A DNA stretch of 64,000 nt. Origin: CAVPTL01 sp963729195. GTDB lineage: Bacteria > Actinomycetota > Thermoleophilia > Gaiellales > JAICJC01. The notes beneath the pieces are model-generated. The model searched no databases, was not told the DNA's origin, and worked only from the letters and a program-made list of their open reading frames with translations. The first letter of the stretch is position 1. Each line of letters opens with the position of its first letter. The stretch spans positions 62,001 to 126,000 of the forward strand of contig CAVSNF010000031.1 of the NCBI GenBank assembly GCA_963729195.1, read 5' to 3'. Below are positions 30,977 to 41,040 of this stretch, in pieces. A program made the position numbers and the translations under genes.

Positions 30977-31606
30977 ATGGAAATGGTTTTGACGGTCACC
31001 GAAGACGCGATCGAGAAGATTCTGCTGGTGCGCGATCGCGAGGACGACGCCGTCGGATCTGTCGCTGTGGATCGAGGTGACCGGGGTCGATGCGCTCGGC
31101 CGCTTCGGCTATGACCTGTGGCTGGCGCCGTCCAGCGACGCCGTCGACGGCGACGTGGTCGAGACCCACGGCGGGGTGGTCTTCACGATTCCCAAGGCGA
31201 GCGTCGAGGCGCTGCGCGGGGCGACTCTCGACCGCCAGGGCGATCTCGCCACCGGCGGCCTGGTGATCCAGCCGGCCCATCCGCTGGGCGCGGGCACCGA
31301 GGGCGGCGCCCCTCCGGCCGAGCTCGACGGCGACACCGCCGCGCGGGTCGCGTGGGTGCTCGATCACCACATCAATCCGGCCATCGCCGCCCACGGCGGC
31401 ACCGCCAGGCTCGACCGGGTCGAGGGCACCGTGGCCTATCTTCAGCTGGGTGGCGCCTGCCAGGGCTGCGGCATGGTTGCCGCCACGCTCGGGTGACGGA
31501 GTGCGGGCGGCGTTGCGTGAGTTGGTGCCAGAAATCACAGAGATCAGCTGACGTGACCGACCACGCCTCGGGCACCAACCCGTACTACGACCCGTCGCAC
31601 GCCTAG
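30977..31606 (+). CDS. NfuA-type Fe-S cluster carrier, frameshifted three times
   Basis: Cytosolic iron-sulfur scaffold/carrier with a degenerate A-type domain (MEMVLTVTEDAIEKILLVR, IEVTGVDALGRFGYDLWL, THGGVVFTIPKASVEALRGATLD) followed by a NifU domain (DHHINPAIAAHGGTARLDRVEGTVAYLQLGGACQGCGMVAATL) with the cluster-binding CxxC as CQGC. Extra bases near 31060, 31494 and 31540 were bridged; the last two restore DGVRAALRELVPEITEISDVTDHASGTNPYYDPSHA. Total about 209 residues. The ATG is 6 bp after TACCGT, a -10-like box, suggesting a leaderless message. The neighbour S9 gene is divergent. Confidence 0.83.
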
Positions 31607-31667
31607 TCGTCCGAACGCGGACGTTCGGTTAAAGAAACCCCGCCAGGTGGCCGATGCGAGTGTGGCC

Positions 31668-34190
31668 ATGCCTTCTCATCATCGCTCCCAGGCGTTGTTC
31701 GAACTCGCCCGTGCGCTGCAGTGCGTGCGCGACCCGGCGCTCGGTCGCGACCGTGTTCGCCGCTCGCGCGCATCAGTTCTCGAAGGGCCGGATGTCGATC
31801 TGGCGGTGGGATCGCGATCGAGGCGTGCTGATCGGACGCAGCCCCGAGTTCGAGACCGAGCGCGCCGTCGAGCAGTTTCCGGCGCGGCAGCGGGCGCTCG
31901 ACTCCTGCCGCCCGGTTCGCGCTGAGGGCGTGCTGCTGCTGCCGCTCCAGGTCGGCGGCCAGGTGCTGGGCCTGATCGAGGTCGAAGGCGCCTCCGACGG
32001 CGAGATCGCCTCCGGCGGGATGCAGCCCTGGTACGCACTGGCCGATGTCGTCGCGGGCGCGCTCGACAACGCCGAGCAGTTCGCGCGGCTGCAGGAAACC
32101 GAAACCCGCTTCCGCTCGCTGGTCGAGCAGACTCCCGCGGTCACCTACCTCGACCAGGCGCTCACCGGTCAGCCGGTGTACGTCAGCCCCCAGCTCGAGG
32201 AGCTGTTCGCCGTGCCGGCCGACGAGTGGCTGGAGGGCGACGACGGCTGGAGCAAGCGCATCCACCCCGAGGATCGCGAGCGCACCGTGGTCGGCTACGA
32301 CCAGGCGGTGGCCACCGGCAGCCCGTACCAGTGCGAATATCGGCTGGTCGGCACCGACGGCGTCGAGCGGTGGCTGCGAGACGAGGCCGTCACCGTCGCC
32401 GACGATCGCGGCGAGCCGGCGCTGGTGCAGGGCGTGATCTACGACATCACCGAGCGCAAAGTGGCCGAGCAGCGCTACCTGGAAGCGGAGGAGCGCTACC
32501 GCATCCTGGTCGAGCAGCTGCCGCTGGCGATCTACATCGACGCGCTGGACGAGAAGGCCACCTCGCTCTACAACAGCCCTCAGAGCGAGGAGATCAGCGG
32601 CTACTAGCCACGAGCAGTGGGAGGCCGACCCGGACCTGTTCGAAAAGACGCTTCACCCCGAGGATCGCGCTTGGGTGATGGAGGGCTTCGACCAGGCTCG
32701 GCTGATCGGGAGCACCGTTCACCGCCGACTACCGGATCGTGAGGCCGGACGGCACGATCGTGTGGCTGCACGACGAGTCGGTGGTCGTGTCCGGCCCCGA
32801 CGGAGAGCCGCTGTACCGGCAGGGGTATCTGCTGGACATCTCACCGATCAAGGAGGCCGAGGAGCGACTGTCGCACCTGGCCTACCACGACGCCCTCACC
32901 GGCCTTCCCAACCGCGCCATGTTCCGTGAGCACCTGGACATCGCGCTGGCCCGCGCCGAGCGCTCTGGACGGGGCGTGGCGGTGCTGTTCGTGGATCTGG
33001 ACGACTTCAAGCTGGTCAACGACAGCTTCGGCCACGGCGCCGGCGACGAGCTGCTGATCGAGGTGGCGGCCCGCCTGCGCGACGCCACTCGCGACACCGA
33101 CGTGGTCGCCCGCCAGGGCGGCGACGAGTTCCTGATCCTGGTGGCAGATCTGACCGTGGGTGGGGCAGACGAGGACTTCGACATCGCCGAGCTGGCGCTC
33201 TCGGTTGCCGATCAGCTGCGAAACGCGCTGTCCCAGCCGTTCGAGCTGGCCGACACCGAGATCTACTGCTCCGGATCGGTTGGCATCAGCCTGTTCCCGG
33301 TGGACGCCGCCGACGGTGAGAGCCTGCTCAAGCACGCCGACATCGCCATGTACCGGGCCAAGGAGCTGGGCCGCGACGGCCACCAGCTGTACGAGCGCGA
33401 GGGCGGCGACGCGATGGCCCGCCTGTCGATGGCCGGCCGCCTGCGGCGCGCGATCGACCGCGAGCAGTTCGTGCTCTACTACCAGCCGCTGGTCGACCTC
33501 ACCACCAACGACATCGTCGGCGTCGAGGCACTGATCCGATGGGCCGACGGCGAGCGTGGCCTGGTCATGCCGGGCGCCTTTATCCCGCTGGCCGAGCGCA
33601 CCGGCATGATCGCGCCGATCTCGGAGTGGGTGATCAACGAGGCCTGCCGTCAGGGTGCGCTGTGGCGCAACATGGGACTCGACCTGTACGTGTCGGTCAA
33701 CCTCCCGCCCGTGTTCTGGCAGCCGACGGCGATGCGCACCGTGCTGGAGACGATCGAGTCGTTCGGCCTGTCACCGGACCGGATGATGGTGGAGCTGACC
33801 GAGTCGGCGGTGATGCAGAATCACCGTGCCTCGGAGCCGATCATCGCCGAGCTGCACGAGCGCGGCCTGCGGCTTGCCATCGACGACTTCGGTACCGGCC
33901 ACTCGTCGCTCGGTCGGCTGCACCAGATGGCGGTGACGACCCTCAAGATCGACCGCTCATTCATCTTCGACCTGCCCAACGACCACAGCGCCGACGTGCT
34001 GGTCTCCACCATGATCGCGCTGGCCGACGGGCTGGGATTGCAGGCGCTGGCCGAGGGCATCGAGACCGACGCTCAGCGCCGCTGGCTGGTCGACCACGGC
34101 TGCCCGCTGGGCCAGGGATTCCTGTTCTCACGCCCGGTACCGGCCGAGCAGATCGCCGGCCTCTACCACCGCTTCAGCGAAGCGGCCTGA
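31668..34190 (+). CDS. GAF-PAS-PAS-GGDEF-EAL cyclic-di-GMP enzyme 2, frameshifted three times
   Basis: Cytosolic sensor protein of about 840 residues. Order: GAF-like domain (to about residue 140, ending ADVVAGALDNAEQFARLQETE), PAS 1 (FRSLVEQTPAVTYLDQAL to VIYDITERKVAEQ), PAS 2 (YRILVEQLPLAIYIDAL to GYLLDISPIKEAEE), GGDEF with ARQGGDEFLILV, EAL with VEALIRWADG and LAIDDFGTGHSSLGRL. Extra bases at about 31745, 32605 (SHEQWEADPDLFEK follows) and 32715 (FTADYRIVRPDG follows). GTG 31647 is an alternative start in the same frame. The GGDEF and EAL halves closely resemble those of the protein at 27202, so the two are paralogues. The stop TGA abuts the ABC transporter stop with no gap. Confidence 0.87.
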
Positions 34191-35962
34191 TCACACCGGC
34201 AGGGCGGCGTCGCGCTCGACCAGCTGGGCGTAGCGGCCACCGGCCGCCACCAGCTCGGTGTGGGTTCCCCGCTCCACGATCCGGCCCTTGTCCAGCACCA
34301 GGATCAGGTCGGCCTCGCGCACGGTCGAAAGCCGGTGGGCGATGGTGATGGTGGTGCGTCCGCGGCTGAGCGCCTCCAGCGCATCCTGGACGGCACGCTC
34401 AGTCTCGACGTCGAGCGCGCTGGTGGCCTCGTCCAGCACCAGCACCGGTGGGTCACGCAGAATCGCCCTGGTGATCGCCAAGCGCTGCTTCTCGCCTCCC
34501 GAGAAGCGGTATCCGCGTTCGCCCACGATGGTGTCGTAGCCGTTCTCGAGTGAGCTCATGTGGTCGTGGATGCGGGCGGCCTTGGCGGCCGTCTCGATCT
34601 CCTCGATGGTGGCGCCGGGCTTGGCGAACTCGAGGTTCTCGCGCACCGTCCCGTGGAACAGGTAGGTCTCCTGGGAGACGACTCCGACCACGCTTCGCAG
34701 CGAGTCGAAGGTGAGGTCGCGCAGGTCGGTGCCGTCGATCCGGATCGAGCCCGTCGGTGACGTCGTACAGGCGCGCCGTGAGGTATCCCAGCGTGGTCTT
34801 GCCCGAGCCGGTCTCGCCCACGATCGCCACCGAGGCGCCCGGTTCGGCCACGAATGAGATGTGCTGGAGGGTGGGCGTGCCGGGCTCGTAGGCGAACGAC
34901 ACGTCCTCGAACACCACCTCGCCGGTGACCCGCTCGCGGTCGAGGGTGACCGCGTCGGGCTTCTCGTCGATATCGATCGGCAGGTCGAGGTATTCGAACA
35001 CGCGGTCGAACAGCGCCAGCGAGGTCTGCACGTCGGTCTGGACGCTCAGTAGCGACGACACCGGGAAGAACAGCCGGGTCTGGAGGGTGGTGAACGCGAC
35101 CAGCGTGCCGATCGAGATTGCGTTATTGCCGTTGGCGAGCAGGTGGCCGGCGATGCCGTACACGATCGCCGGCATGACCGCGAAGGTGGCCTGGATCGAC
35201 GCCATCGCCCAGCGCCCGGCCATGCGCTGGCGCAGCTCCAGGTCGGCCAGGCGCTCTGACTCGGTGCTGAACCGCTCGGTCAGCTCACCGCTTCGCCCCA
35301 TCGTCTTTGCCAGCAGCACTCCCGACACCGAGAGCGACTCTTCGACCAGCGACGAGATGTCTGCCAGCGAGCTCTGCGTGGTGGCCGCGAGCGCCCGTCT
35401 GAGGCGCCCGATCCGGCGGGTGATCAGCACGAATACGGGCAGCAGCGCGAACGCGGCGGCGGCCAGCTGCCAGCTCGAGCAGGATCATCGCGACCGAGGT
35501 GGCGATCACGGTGGTCAGGTTGGACACGATCGAGGTGGCCGTGGTGGTGACCACGCTCTGGACGCCGCCGATGTCGTTGGAGATACGCGATTGCACCTCG
35601 CCGGTGCGGGTGCGTGTGAAGAACGCCAGCGACAGCCGCTGCAGGTGGCTGTAGACGGCGGTGCGCAGATCGTGCATGACCTGCTGGCCGACCAGGTTCG
35701 ACTGCCACGTCTGGGCGACGCCGATGGCGCCGGTGATGATGGGGATGGCCACCATGCCCGCGATCAGCAGGTTGAGCTCGGTGACGTTCAGGTTCTTGCC
35801 CTGGCTGAGCACGTTGTTCAGCAGGTCCTGGAGCAGGAAGGCGGGGATGATGCCGAGCCCTGCGGCCAGGATGATCAGCGCGAACAGTCCCAGCAGCCGC
35901 TTCCGGTACGGCCGGAAGAGCCTCAGGATCCTGCGGCCGTTCTTCGGTGTGCGGTTACTCAC
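34191..35962 (-). CDS. ABC exporter (fused membrane and ATPase domains), frameshifted twice
   Basis: Half-size ABC multidrug/lipid exporter of about 590 residues, working as a dimer in the inner membrane. Six-helix domain first (LLGLFALIILAAGLGIIPAFLLQDLLNNVL through MPAIVYGIAGHLLANG), then the ATPase with Walker A VGETGSGKTTLG, Q-loop VVSQETYLFHGTVRENL, signature RFSGGEKQRLAITRAIL (SGGE rather than SGGQ), Walker B VLVLDEATSALD and H-loop TIAHRLSTV. Extra bases near 35460 (restoring LLELQLAAAAFALLPV) and 34755 (restoring DVTDGSIRIDGTDLRDL). GTG start at 35962. The RNA-like element at 36027 reads away from this gene. Confidence 0.89.
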
Positions 35963-36026
35963 AAAGATTTAAACGCGGTCGGAGGCGAGATTACTCCCAA
36001 GTTCGCAAATAGCGTGACTTTCGTGG

Positions 36027-36055
36027 TTGCACCGGTTGCGCCACTCCCCTACTGT
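36027..36055 (+). promoter_or_regulatory. Promoter of RNA element, copy 1
   Basis: TTGCAC (36027-36032), 17-bp spacer, TACTGT (36050-36055). The hexamers match copy 2 almost exactly while the spacer has diverged, the pattern expected for a selected promoter. The block AAGTTCGCAAA upstream is also shared with copy 2. Confidence 0.7.
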
Positions 36056-36062
36056 CTCTTTT

Positions 36063-36168
36063 GCGCCGCCCAGGGCAGCCAAGTAGGACGAAACCGGGCG
36101 GAGGGATTGTAGAGGCGACTCGAAAGTTCCTTCGGCCGGCGGACGAAAGGTCAGCCGGGGCGGCGAAT
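36063..36168 (+). ncRNA. Candidate structured small RNA / riboswitch, copy 1
   Basis: About 106 nt, nearly 90 percent identical by eye to 41041-41146. It starts 7 bp after the -10 box of a conserved promoter. Closing stem: CGCCGCCC (36064-36071) with GGGCGGCG (36158-36165). The equivalent stem in copy 2 uses U-A where this copy has C-G, a compensatory change. Further blocks shared exactly include GGGCAGCCAAGTAGG, GAAACCGGGCGGAGGGAT and GGCGACTCGAAA; an internal hairpin pairs CCTTCG (36129-36134) with CGAAAGG (36144-36150). A family A palindrome follows 26 bp later as a possible terminator. It matches no riboswitch consensus I could recall (c-di-GMP-I, ydaO, cobalamin, SAM, SAH, TPP, FMN and glycine were considered). 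Next gene downstream is the small protein at 36267. Confidence 0.65.
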
Positions 36169-36193
36169 CTTGTTAACCACCGAGCCCCGTGGT

Positions 36194-36220
36194 GAATAAC
36201 GGTGCCAGGCACCGTTATTC
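36194..36220. repeat. Palindrome A, copy 4
   Basis: Perfect 27-bp copy 26 bp downstream of RNA element copy 1. Together with that element it accounts for most of the 304-bp gap between the ABC exporter and the small protein gene. Confidence 0.95.
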
Positions 36221-36266
36221 ACGGGTTGGGCAGGTGGACGGCTGGGTACGGAGAAGGATGCCGTCG

Positions 36267-36434
36267 ATGGCGACTTCCGAGTTCCTGATCATCGTCCTGG
36301 CCGTGGTGTCGGCGCTTCTGTGCGTGCTCGGCTGCGCCGCGCGGTTCGGCCTCAGCCGCCAGGCGATCATCGCCGAGCAGCGGCAGGCGGATCCGGAGCA
36401 CGACCGGGCCGACTCGGAACGCCGAGCGGCGTAG
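36267..36434 (+). CDS. Small single-pass membrane protein
   Basis: A 55-residue protein I do not recognise. One N-terminal hydrophobic helix (FLIIVLAVVSALLCVLGCAA) is followed by a charged tail rich in Arg, Gln, Asp and Glu (RQAIIAEQRQADPEHDRADSERRAA). ATG 36267 is chosen because GGAGAAGG lies 9 bp upstream; a longer reading from 36258 would consume that site, and anything longer would run through the palindrome. It is the first gene downstream of the RNA-like element on its strand. It converges with the cystathionine synthase gene; a short hairpin (AGGCGC with GCGCCT, 36433-36452) straddles the two stops. Could be spurious, but the strong ribosome-binding site argues otherwise. Confidence 0.55.
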   Translation: MATSEFLIIVLAVVSALLCVLGCAARFGLSRQAIIAEQRQADPEHDRADSERRAA

Positions 36435-36438
36435 GCGC

Positions 36439-37569
36439 TTAGCCCAGCGCCTGCTCGAGGTCGGCGATCAGGTCGCCGACGGCCTCGATACCGACAGAAA
36501 GCCGCACCAGGTTTCGCGGCGTGGCGAACGGCGCGTCTGCGGTGGAGGCATGGGTCATCTGGGCCGGGTGCTCGATCAGGCTCTCGACTCCGCCCAGGCT
36601 CTCGGCCAGCGACCACACACGCGTGCGCGCAACCAGCGCCACAGCCTCCTCCTCGGTGGCGCTGAGGAACGACACCATGCCGCCGAACCCGTCCATCTGC
36701 CGCACCGCCACGGCGTGGCCGGGGTGATCGGGCAGGCCGGGATAGAGCACCTTCTCCACCCGCGGATGGCCGCTGAGAAACTCGACCACCGCGGCCGCGT
36801 TGTCGCAATGCGCGCGCATCCGCACCGCCAGCGTCTTCAACCCCCGCAGCACCAGCCACGAGTCGAACGGGCCGGGAATCGCGCCCAGCGAGTTTTGGAG
36901 AAACCGCAGCCGCTCGGCGATCTCGTCGTTGCCCGTGGCCGCGAAGCCGCCCACCAGGTCGGAGTGACCGCCGAGGTACTTGGTGGTGGAGTGCAGGACG
37001 ATGTCGGCTCCCAGCTCGGCCGGCCGCTGCAGGTACGAGGAGGCGAAGGTGTTGTCGACCACCAGCAGCGCTCCGACCGCGTGCGCGGCCTCGGCCGCCG
37101 CCTGGATGTCGACCACGTTCAGCAGCGGATTGGTGGGCGTCTCGATCCACACCAGCCGGGTGTCGGCGTCGAGGTGCGCCGCCAGATCGGTGTTGCAGGT
37201 CTCGGCGTCGAGATACTCGAACCGCACGCCGCGCGGCTCGTACACCTTCGAGAACAGCCGGTAGGTGCCGCCGTACACGTCGTTCACGGCCACCACCCGA
37301 TCGCCGGGGCCGACCAGGTGCATGACGGTGGTGGCGGCCGCCATCCCGGATGCAAACGCGATTCCATGGGCGGTCGACTCGAGGTCTGCCAGGCACTCCT
37401 CCAGCGCTCGCCGGGTGGGGTTGGCGGTGCGCGAGTAGTCGTAGCCGTCCTTGAGCTGACCCACGGCCTCCTGGACGTAGGTCGAGGTCTGGTAGATCGG
37501 CACCGTCACAGCGCCGGTCGACGGATCGGGCTCCTGTCCGGCGTGGATGGCGCGTGTCTCGAACTCCAT
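36439..37569 (-). CDS. metB: Cystathionine gamma-synthase / gamma-lyase (PLP)
   Basis: Pyridoxal-phosphate enzyme of the Cys/Met metabolism family, 376 residues, intact. It makes cystathionine from O-acyl-homoserine and cysteine or cleaves it. Landmarks: TRAIHAGQEPDPSTGAVTVPIYQTSTY, YDYSRTANPTRRALEECLADLE, the substrate tyrosine in NDVYGGTYRLF, LVVDNTFASSYLQRP, PLP lysine in LHSTTKYLGGHSD, and SLGGVESLIEHPAQMTH near the C-terminus. Synthase and lyase activities are hard to separate by sequence; proximity to cystathionine beta-synthase favours reverse transsulfuration (lyase), so the symbol is tentative. Converges with the small membrane protein gene. Confidence 0.88.
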   Translation of the reverse strand: MEFETRAIHAGQEPDPSTGAVTVPIYQTSTYVQEAVGQLKDGYDYSRTANPTRRALEECLADLESTAHGIAFASGMAAATTVMHLVGPGDRVVAVNDVYGGTYRLFSKVYEPRGVRFEYLDAETCNTDLAAHLDADTRLVWIETPTNPLLNVVDIQAAAEAAHAVGALLVVDNTFASSYLQRPAELGADIVLHSTTKYLGGHSDLVGGFAATGNDEIAERLRFLQNSLGAIPGPFDSWLVLRGLKTLAVRMRAHCDNAAAVVEFLSGHPRVEKVLYPGLPDHPGHAVAVRQMDGFGGMVSFLSATEEEAVALVARTRVWSLAESLGGVESLIEHPAQMTHASTADAPFATPRNLVRLSVGIEAVGDLIADLEQALG

Positions 37570-37587
37570 GCCGGCCAGTCTACGTGA

Positions 37588-38702
37588 TCAGGCGACGGTC
37601 AGGCCCAGCGTGCGTGCCAGCCGGTCGAGCGCCCGCTCCAGCGGCTGGGTAGCTGCGAAAGCCGCGCTCGGGGTGGTAGGCCAGAAGCCGGATGCAGCCC
37701 GCCTTGCGGTCGGCTTTGAGATCGGCCCGGCCGACGATCCTGTCGCCCGCCACCAGCGGCAGCACGTAGTAGCCGAACTGGCGCTCGGGTTGCGGGCTTG
37801 TACACCTCGATCAGATGGTCGAATCCGATCACGCGGCGGGCGAACGGCCGGTCCCACAGCAGGTTGTCGAAGGGCGAGATCAGCACCGCCGCGGTGGGAG
37901 CGGCATCGAAGCTGGTGCCCGCCGGCACCAGCACCGGCGCGCCGCCGTCATCCACCTCGTGGCGGTCGAGCAGCCCCTCCCGCACAAGCGCGTCGACGTG
38001 CGGCCGGATGCGGGCGACGCCGCCTTTCAGCCGGGCATGCTCGACCACTCCGCTCTCGGTCAGCGCGCCTCGCGCCGTCACCGCCCACACCGTCACCTCC
38101 CGCAGAAACTCCTGCTCGGTCGGGATCGGCGCCTCCAGGTACTCGGCCGGAATCACCCGCTCGCTGAGGTCGTACAGGCGCTGAAAGCCCTGGCGGCCGG
38201 CGACGGCCAGAACACCCGAGGTCCACAGCGTGTCCAGCATCGTCTTGGCCGGCTTCAGGTTCCACATGCCGCCAGCGGTCCTGGCGCCCTCGAAGTGGCG
38301 CGATCCCAGCGGGCCGCGCTCGCGGATCTCGCCGAGCACCAGGTCGGCCAGCTCGGGCTTCTCGGCGACACGTCACCCCACCAGGGGTGCACCTGGAACT
38401 CCTCCATCCGCCGCTTCCACATCGGCCAGCGGTCGGTTGTCATCAGGCACGCTTCGTGCGCCCAGTACTCGAACACCCGCCCGCCTCGCCAGCAGCTCGT
38501 TCACGGCCTCCGCCGGGTATGACCCGATGCGGGAGGCCAGCGTCAGGCGGTGGCTGCGGTCGACCGTCGAGATCGAGTCGAGCTGCACGGCTCCGAGTCT
38601 GCGGATCGTGTCTTCCACGTCCGCCACGCCGGAGGTGCGGCGCCGGCCGGTATACCCCTGCGCCGCGATCACGTGGCGGCGCAGGGCCTCCACCGAGATC
38701 AT
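37588..38702 (-). CDS. AlkZ/YcaQ-like winged-helix DNA glycosylase family (HTH_42), frameshifted
   Basis: Protein of the HTH_42/AlkZ-like family, whose studied members unhook DNA interstrand crosslinks. The N-terminus reads SVEALRRHVIAAQGYTGRR and the key motif is GAVQLDSISTVDRSHRLTL, with the Q-L-D triplet in the position of the catalytic QxQ/QxD of that family. Later blocks: RVFEYWAHEACLMTTDRWPMWKRRM, WWGDVAEKPE, MWNLKPAKTMLDTLWTSGVLAVAGRQGFQRLYDLSERV and LISPFDNLLWDRPFARRVIGFDHLIEVYKP. About five extra bases (near 38480, two near 38375, 37800 and 37655) break the frame. ATG 38702 overlaps the stop of cystathionine beta-synthase, so it is the last gene of the M55-CBS operon. Substrate lesion unknown. 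Confidence 0.8.
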
Positions 38703-40102
38703 GGAGTACCCGGGCTCCGCTGCGCGGCCAGGTACTCGAGCAGGTCGGAGCGGGTCAGCATCCCCGCCGGGCGGCCGCCGTCGGCCACCACCACCGCCGG
38801 GCTGCCCGCGGTCAGGTCGGCGAAGACCCGGTCGATCGATTCACCGGCGTCGACGACGTGCAAAGGCGGCTGCATGGCCTCGGCCACCTCGTGCTCGAGC
38901 GCGCCCGGATCTTTGAACACCCGGTCGAGCAGCCCGCGCTCCTGCAGCGAGCCGACCACGTCGTCCAGCTCGGCCGGGTCGCGCCGCACCACCGGCAGCT
39001 GCGAGATCGAGTAGCGCTGCATCAGCGCGATCGCATCGCCCACCTGCTGGTGGGTCTCGATCACCACCAGCTCGGGCAGCCCGTCGTGGTGGCTGCGGTG
39101 ATATCGCAGCACCTCGCCGACAGTGGGCACCGCTGCGGTGCCGCGGTCGAGGAAGCCGTGCTCGAGCATGTAGTTGTCGTCGTAGAACTTGCTCAGGTAG
39201 GCGCGGCCGCTGTCGGGGATCAGGGTGACGACGGTGGCATCGGCATCCAAGCCGCGCGCCGTCTCGAGCGCCGCGTACACGGCGGTGCCGCCCGAGCCGC
39301 CCACCAGCAGGCCCTCTTCGCGGGCCATCCGGCGGGCGGTCAAGAACGAGTCGCGGTCAGACACGGTCACGTACCGGTCGATCAGCGAGAGATCCATGGT
39401 GGCCGGGTAGAAGTCCTCGCCGATTCCTTCCACCAGGTAGGGGTGGACATCGTCTGGCTGGGAGTAGATCGAGCCTTCCGGGTCGGCCCCGACGACCACC
39501 AGGTCGGGCTTTCGCTCCTTCAGATAGCGGGAGATGCCCGAGACGGTGCCACCGGTTCCCAGGGCGATCACGAGCGCGTCCAGCTCGCCGCCGGTCTGCT
39601 CCCAGATCTCGGGGCCGGTGGTGTCGTAGTGCGCCTGGGGATTGGCCATGTTGGCGTACTGGTTGGGCTTGAACCCGCCGGGGATCTCCTCGGCCAGCCG
39701 GTCTGACACCGAGTAGTAGCTCTCGGGCGACTCCGGCTCGACCGCGGTCGGGCAGATCACCACCTCGGCGCCGTAGGCTCGCAGCAGCGAGATCTTCTCG
39801 CGGCTCATCTTGTCGGGCATCACGAAGATGCAGCGATAGCCCTTGATGGCCGCGGCGATCGCCAGGCCCACGCCGGTGTTGCCGGAGGTCGGCTCGACGA
39901 TGGTGCCGCCCGGGCGCAGGCTGCCGTCGCGTTCGGCGGCCTCGATCATGCGGATGCCGATGCGATCCTTGACCGACCCGCCGGGGTTGAGGTACTCGAG
40001 CTTGGCGACGACCGTGGCGGAGATGTCTCGGGTGAGCGCCTGCAGCCGCACCAGCGGAGTCCCCCCGATCAGCTCGACCACGGTGGGGTAGGTGCGCGTC
40101 AC
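38699..40102 (-). CDS. Cystathionine beta-synthase with C-terminal CBS pair
   Basis: PLP enzyme condensing serine (or O-acetylserine) with homocysteine, 467 residues, intact. The catalytic domain has the PLP lysine in LEYLNPGGSVKDRIGIRM, the substrate loop PTSGNTGVGLAI, and the phosphate cup ALGTGGTVSGISRYLKE. Two CBS modules follow from about residue 345 (ETHQQVGDAIALMQRYSISQLPVV and AMQPPLHVVDAGESIDRVF); no N-terminal heme region is present. GTG 40102 overlaps the M55 stop (GTGA) and begins VTRTYPTVVELIGGTPLVRL, the normal start; a longer reading is inside the upstream gene. With the gamma-family enzyme 1 kb away it would complete transsulfuration. Confidence 0.9.
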   Translation of the reverse strand: MTRTYPTVVELIGGTPLVRLQALTRDISATVVAKLEYLNPGGSVKDRIGIRMIEAAERDGSLRPGGTIVEPTSGNTGVGLAIAAAIKGYRCIFVMPDKMSREKISLLRAYGAEVVICPTAVEPESPESYYSVSDRLAEEIPGGFKPNQYANMANPQAHYDTTGPEIWEQTGGELDALVIALGTGGTVSGISRYLKERKPDLVVVGADPEGSIYSQPDDVHPYLVEGIGEDFYPATMDLSLIDRYVTVSDRDSFLTARRMAREEGLLVGGSGGTAVYAALETARGLDADATVVTLIPDSGRAYLSKFYDDNYMLEHGFLDRGTAAVPTVGEVLRYHRSHHDGLPELVVIETHQQVGDAIALMQRYSISQLPVVRRDPAELDDVVGSLQERGLLDRVFKDPGALEHEVAEAMQPPLHVVDAGESIDRVFADLTAGSPAVVVADGGRPAGMLTRSDLLEYLAAQRSPGTP

Positions 40103-40926
40103 TCCGGCCACACGTGCGAGTGGAAGAACTTCGTCCACGCCGACCACCAGTCGTCGCCGCGGGAGACCAACAGCCGCGAGTCGCGGATCTCGACCTCGGG
40201 GCGGTGGCGGTACTGCTCGGAGTGGTCGGAGCTCGCCAGCTCGACGGTGATCTCACATGGGTGGCCCGGGTCGTACGGCTTCACGGCGGAGAGGTCGGTG
40301 AGCGCCTGGCGGGCTGCGTCCTCGATCAGGTCGCGGGCAACCAGGGGCGACTTGTGGCGGGCGCTGTAGCGGCCCAGGCTCTGCTTGACCACCGCGGTCG
40401 TCAGCCCGGCGCCGAGCAGCTCGGTCGATTCGCGGCAGACGGCCTCGTCGCCGGTGACCAGCAGCACGGGGCAGTTCCAGGTGCCGCACAGGGCCGCGTT
40501 GATGCCGACTTCGCCGACCTCCACCCCGTTGAACTTGACCGAGCGCCAGTGGGTGCTGGAGACGGTGTGGTTGAGGCCGCCGTCAGGCGTTCCCGCGCGA
40601 GCGTGCTGGCCCACCATCAGCGCAGCATCGCAGCCCTGCTCGAGGAACTCGGTGTAGTCGGTCCATTCGGACTGGACGACGAACTCGCAGCGGGGATCGA
40701 GCTGGTCGGGCACCAGCGAGTTGAACGACCAGCCGTTGCCGGCGCCGTGACAGTCCATCACCACCACCTCGGTGGCGCCCGCGGCGATGCTGCCGCGCAC
40801 GGCAGCGTTCATCTCCTCGGTGTACAGCACCCTGGCCTCGAGGAACATCGTGGTGCCGCCGTCGACCTGTTCCCAGGTCGTTATGCCCGCGACGCCTTCC
40901 ATGTCACCGATGATCAAGACCCTCAT
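40099..40926 (-). CDS. M55-family D-aminopeptidase (DppA-like)
   Basis: Zinc-dependent D-stereospecific aminopeptidase family, 275 residues, intact. Metal-ligand regions: MRVLIIGDMEGVAGITTWEQV at the N-terminus (Asp and Glu of DMEG), EVVVMDCHGAGNGWSFNSLV, MVGQHARAGTPDGGLNHTVSSTHW and GEVGINAALCGTWNCPVLLVTGD. DppA-type enzymes cleave D-Ala-containing dipeptides, for example from peptidoglycan turnover. ATG 40926 is preferred; an in-frame GTG at 40938 is also possible. First gene of an operon with cystathionine beta-synthase and the AlkZ-like protein. The RNA-like element at 41005 reads away from it. Confidence 0.86.
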   Translation of the reverse strand: MRVLIIGDMEGVAGITTWEQVDGGTTMFLEARVLYTEEMNAAVRGSIAAGATEVVVMDCHGAGNGWSFNSLVPDQLDPRCEFVVQSEWTDYTEFLEQGCDAALMVGQHARAGTPDGGLNHTVSSTHWRSVKFNGVEVGEVGINAALCGTWNCPVLLVTGDEAVCRESTELLGAGLTTAVVKQSLGRYSARHKSPLVARDLIEDAARQALTDLSAVKPYDPGHPCEITVELASSDHSEQYRHRPEVEIRDSRLLVSRGDDWWSAWTKFFHSHVWPE

Positions 40927-41004
40927 GCGCCCGCGCACTCTAGATGATCATCTCGTGGCGCCGCAGGAATTCGCGGAAGTCCGCAAACTGCGGAGAATTC
41001 GTGG

Positions 41005-41033
41005 TTGCACGGGGGCTTTGGATCCCGTACTTT
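41005..41033 (+). promoter_or_regulatory. Promoter of RNA element, copy 2
   Basis: TTGCAC (41005-41010), 17-bp spacer, TACTTT (41028-41033). Same hexamers, spacing and distance to the RNA start as copy 1, with an unrelated spacer sequence. Confidence 0.7.
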
Positions 41034-41040
41034 GACTCCT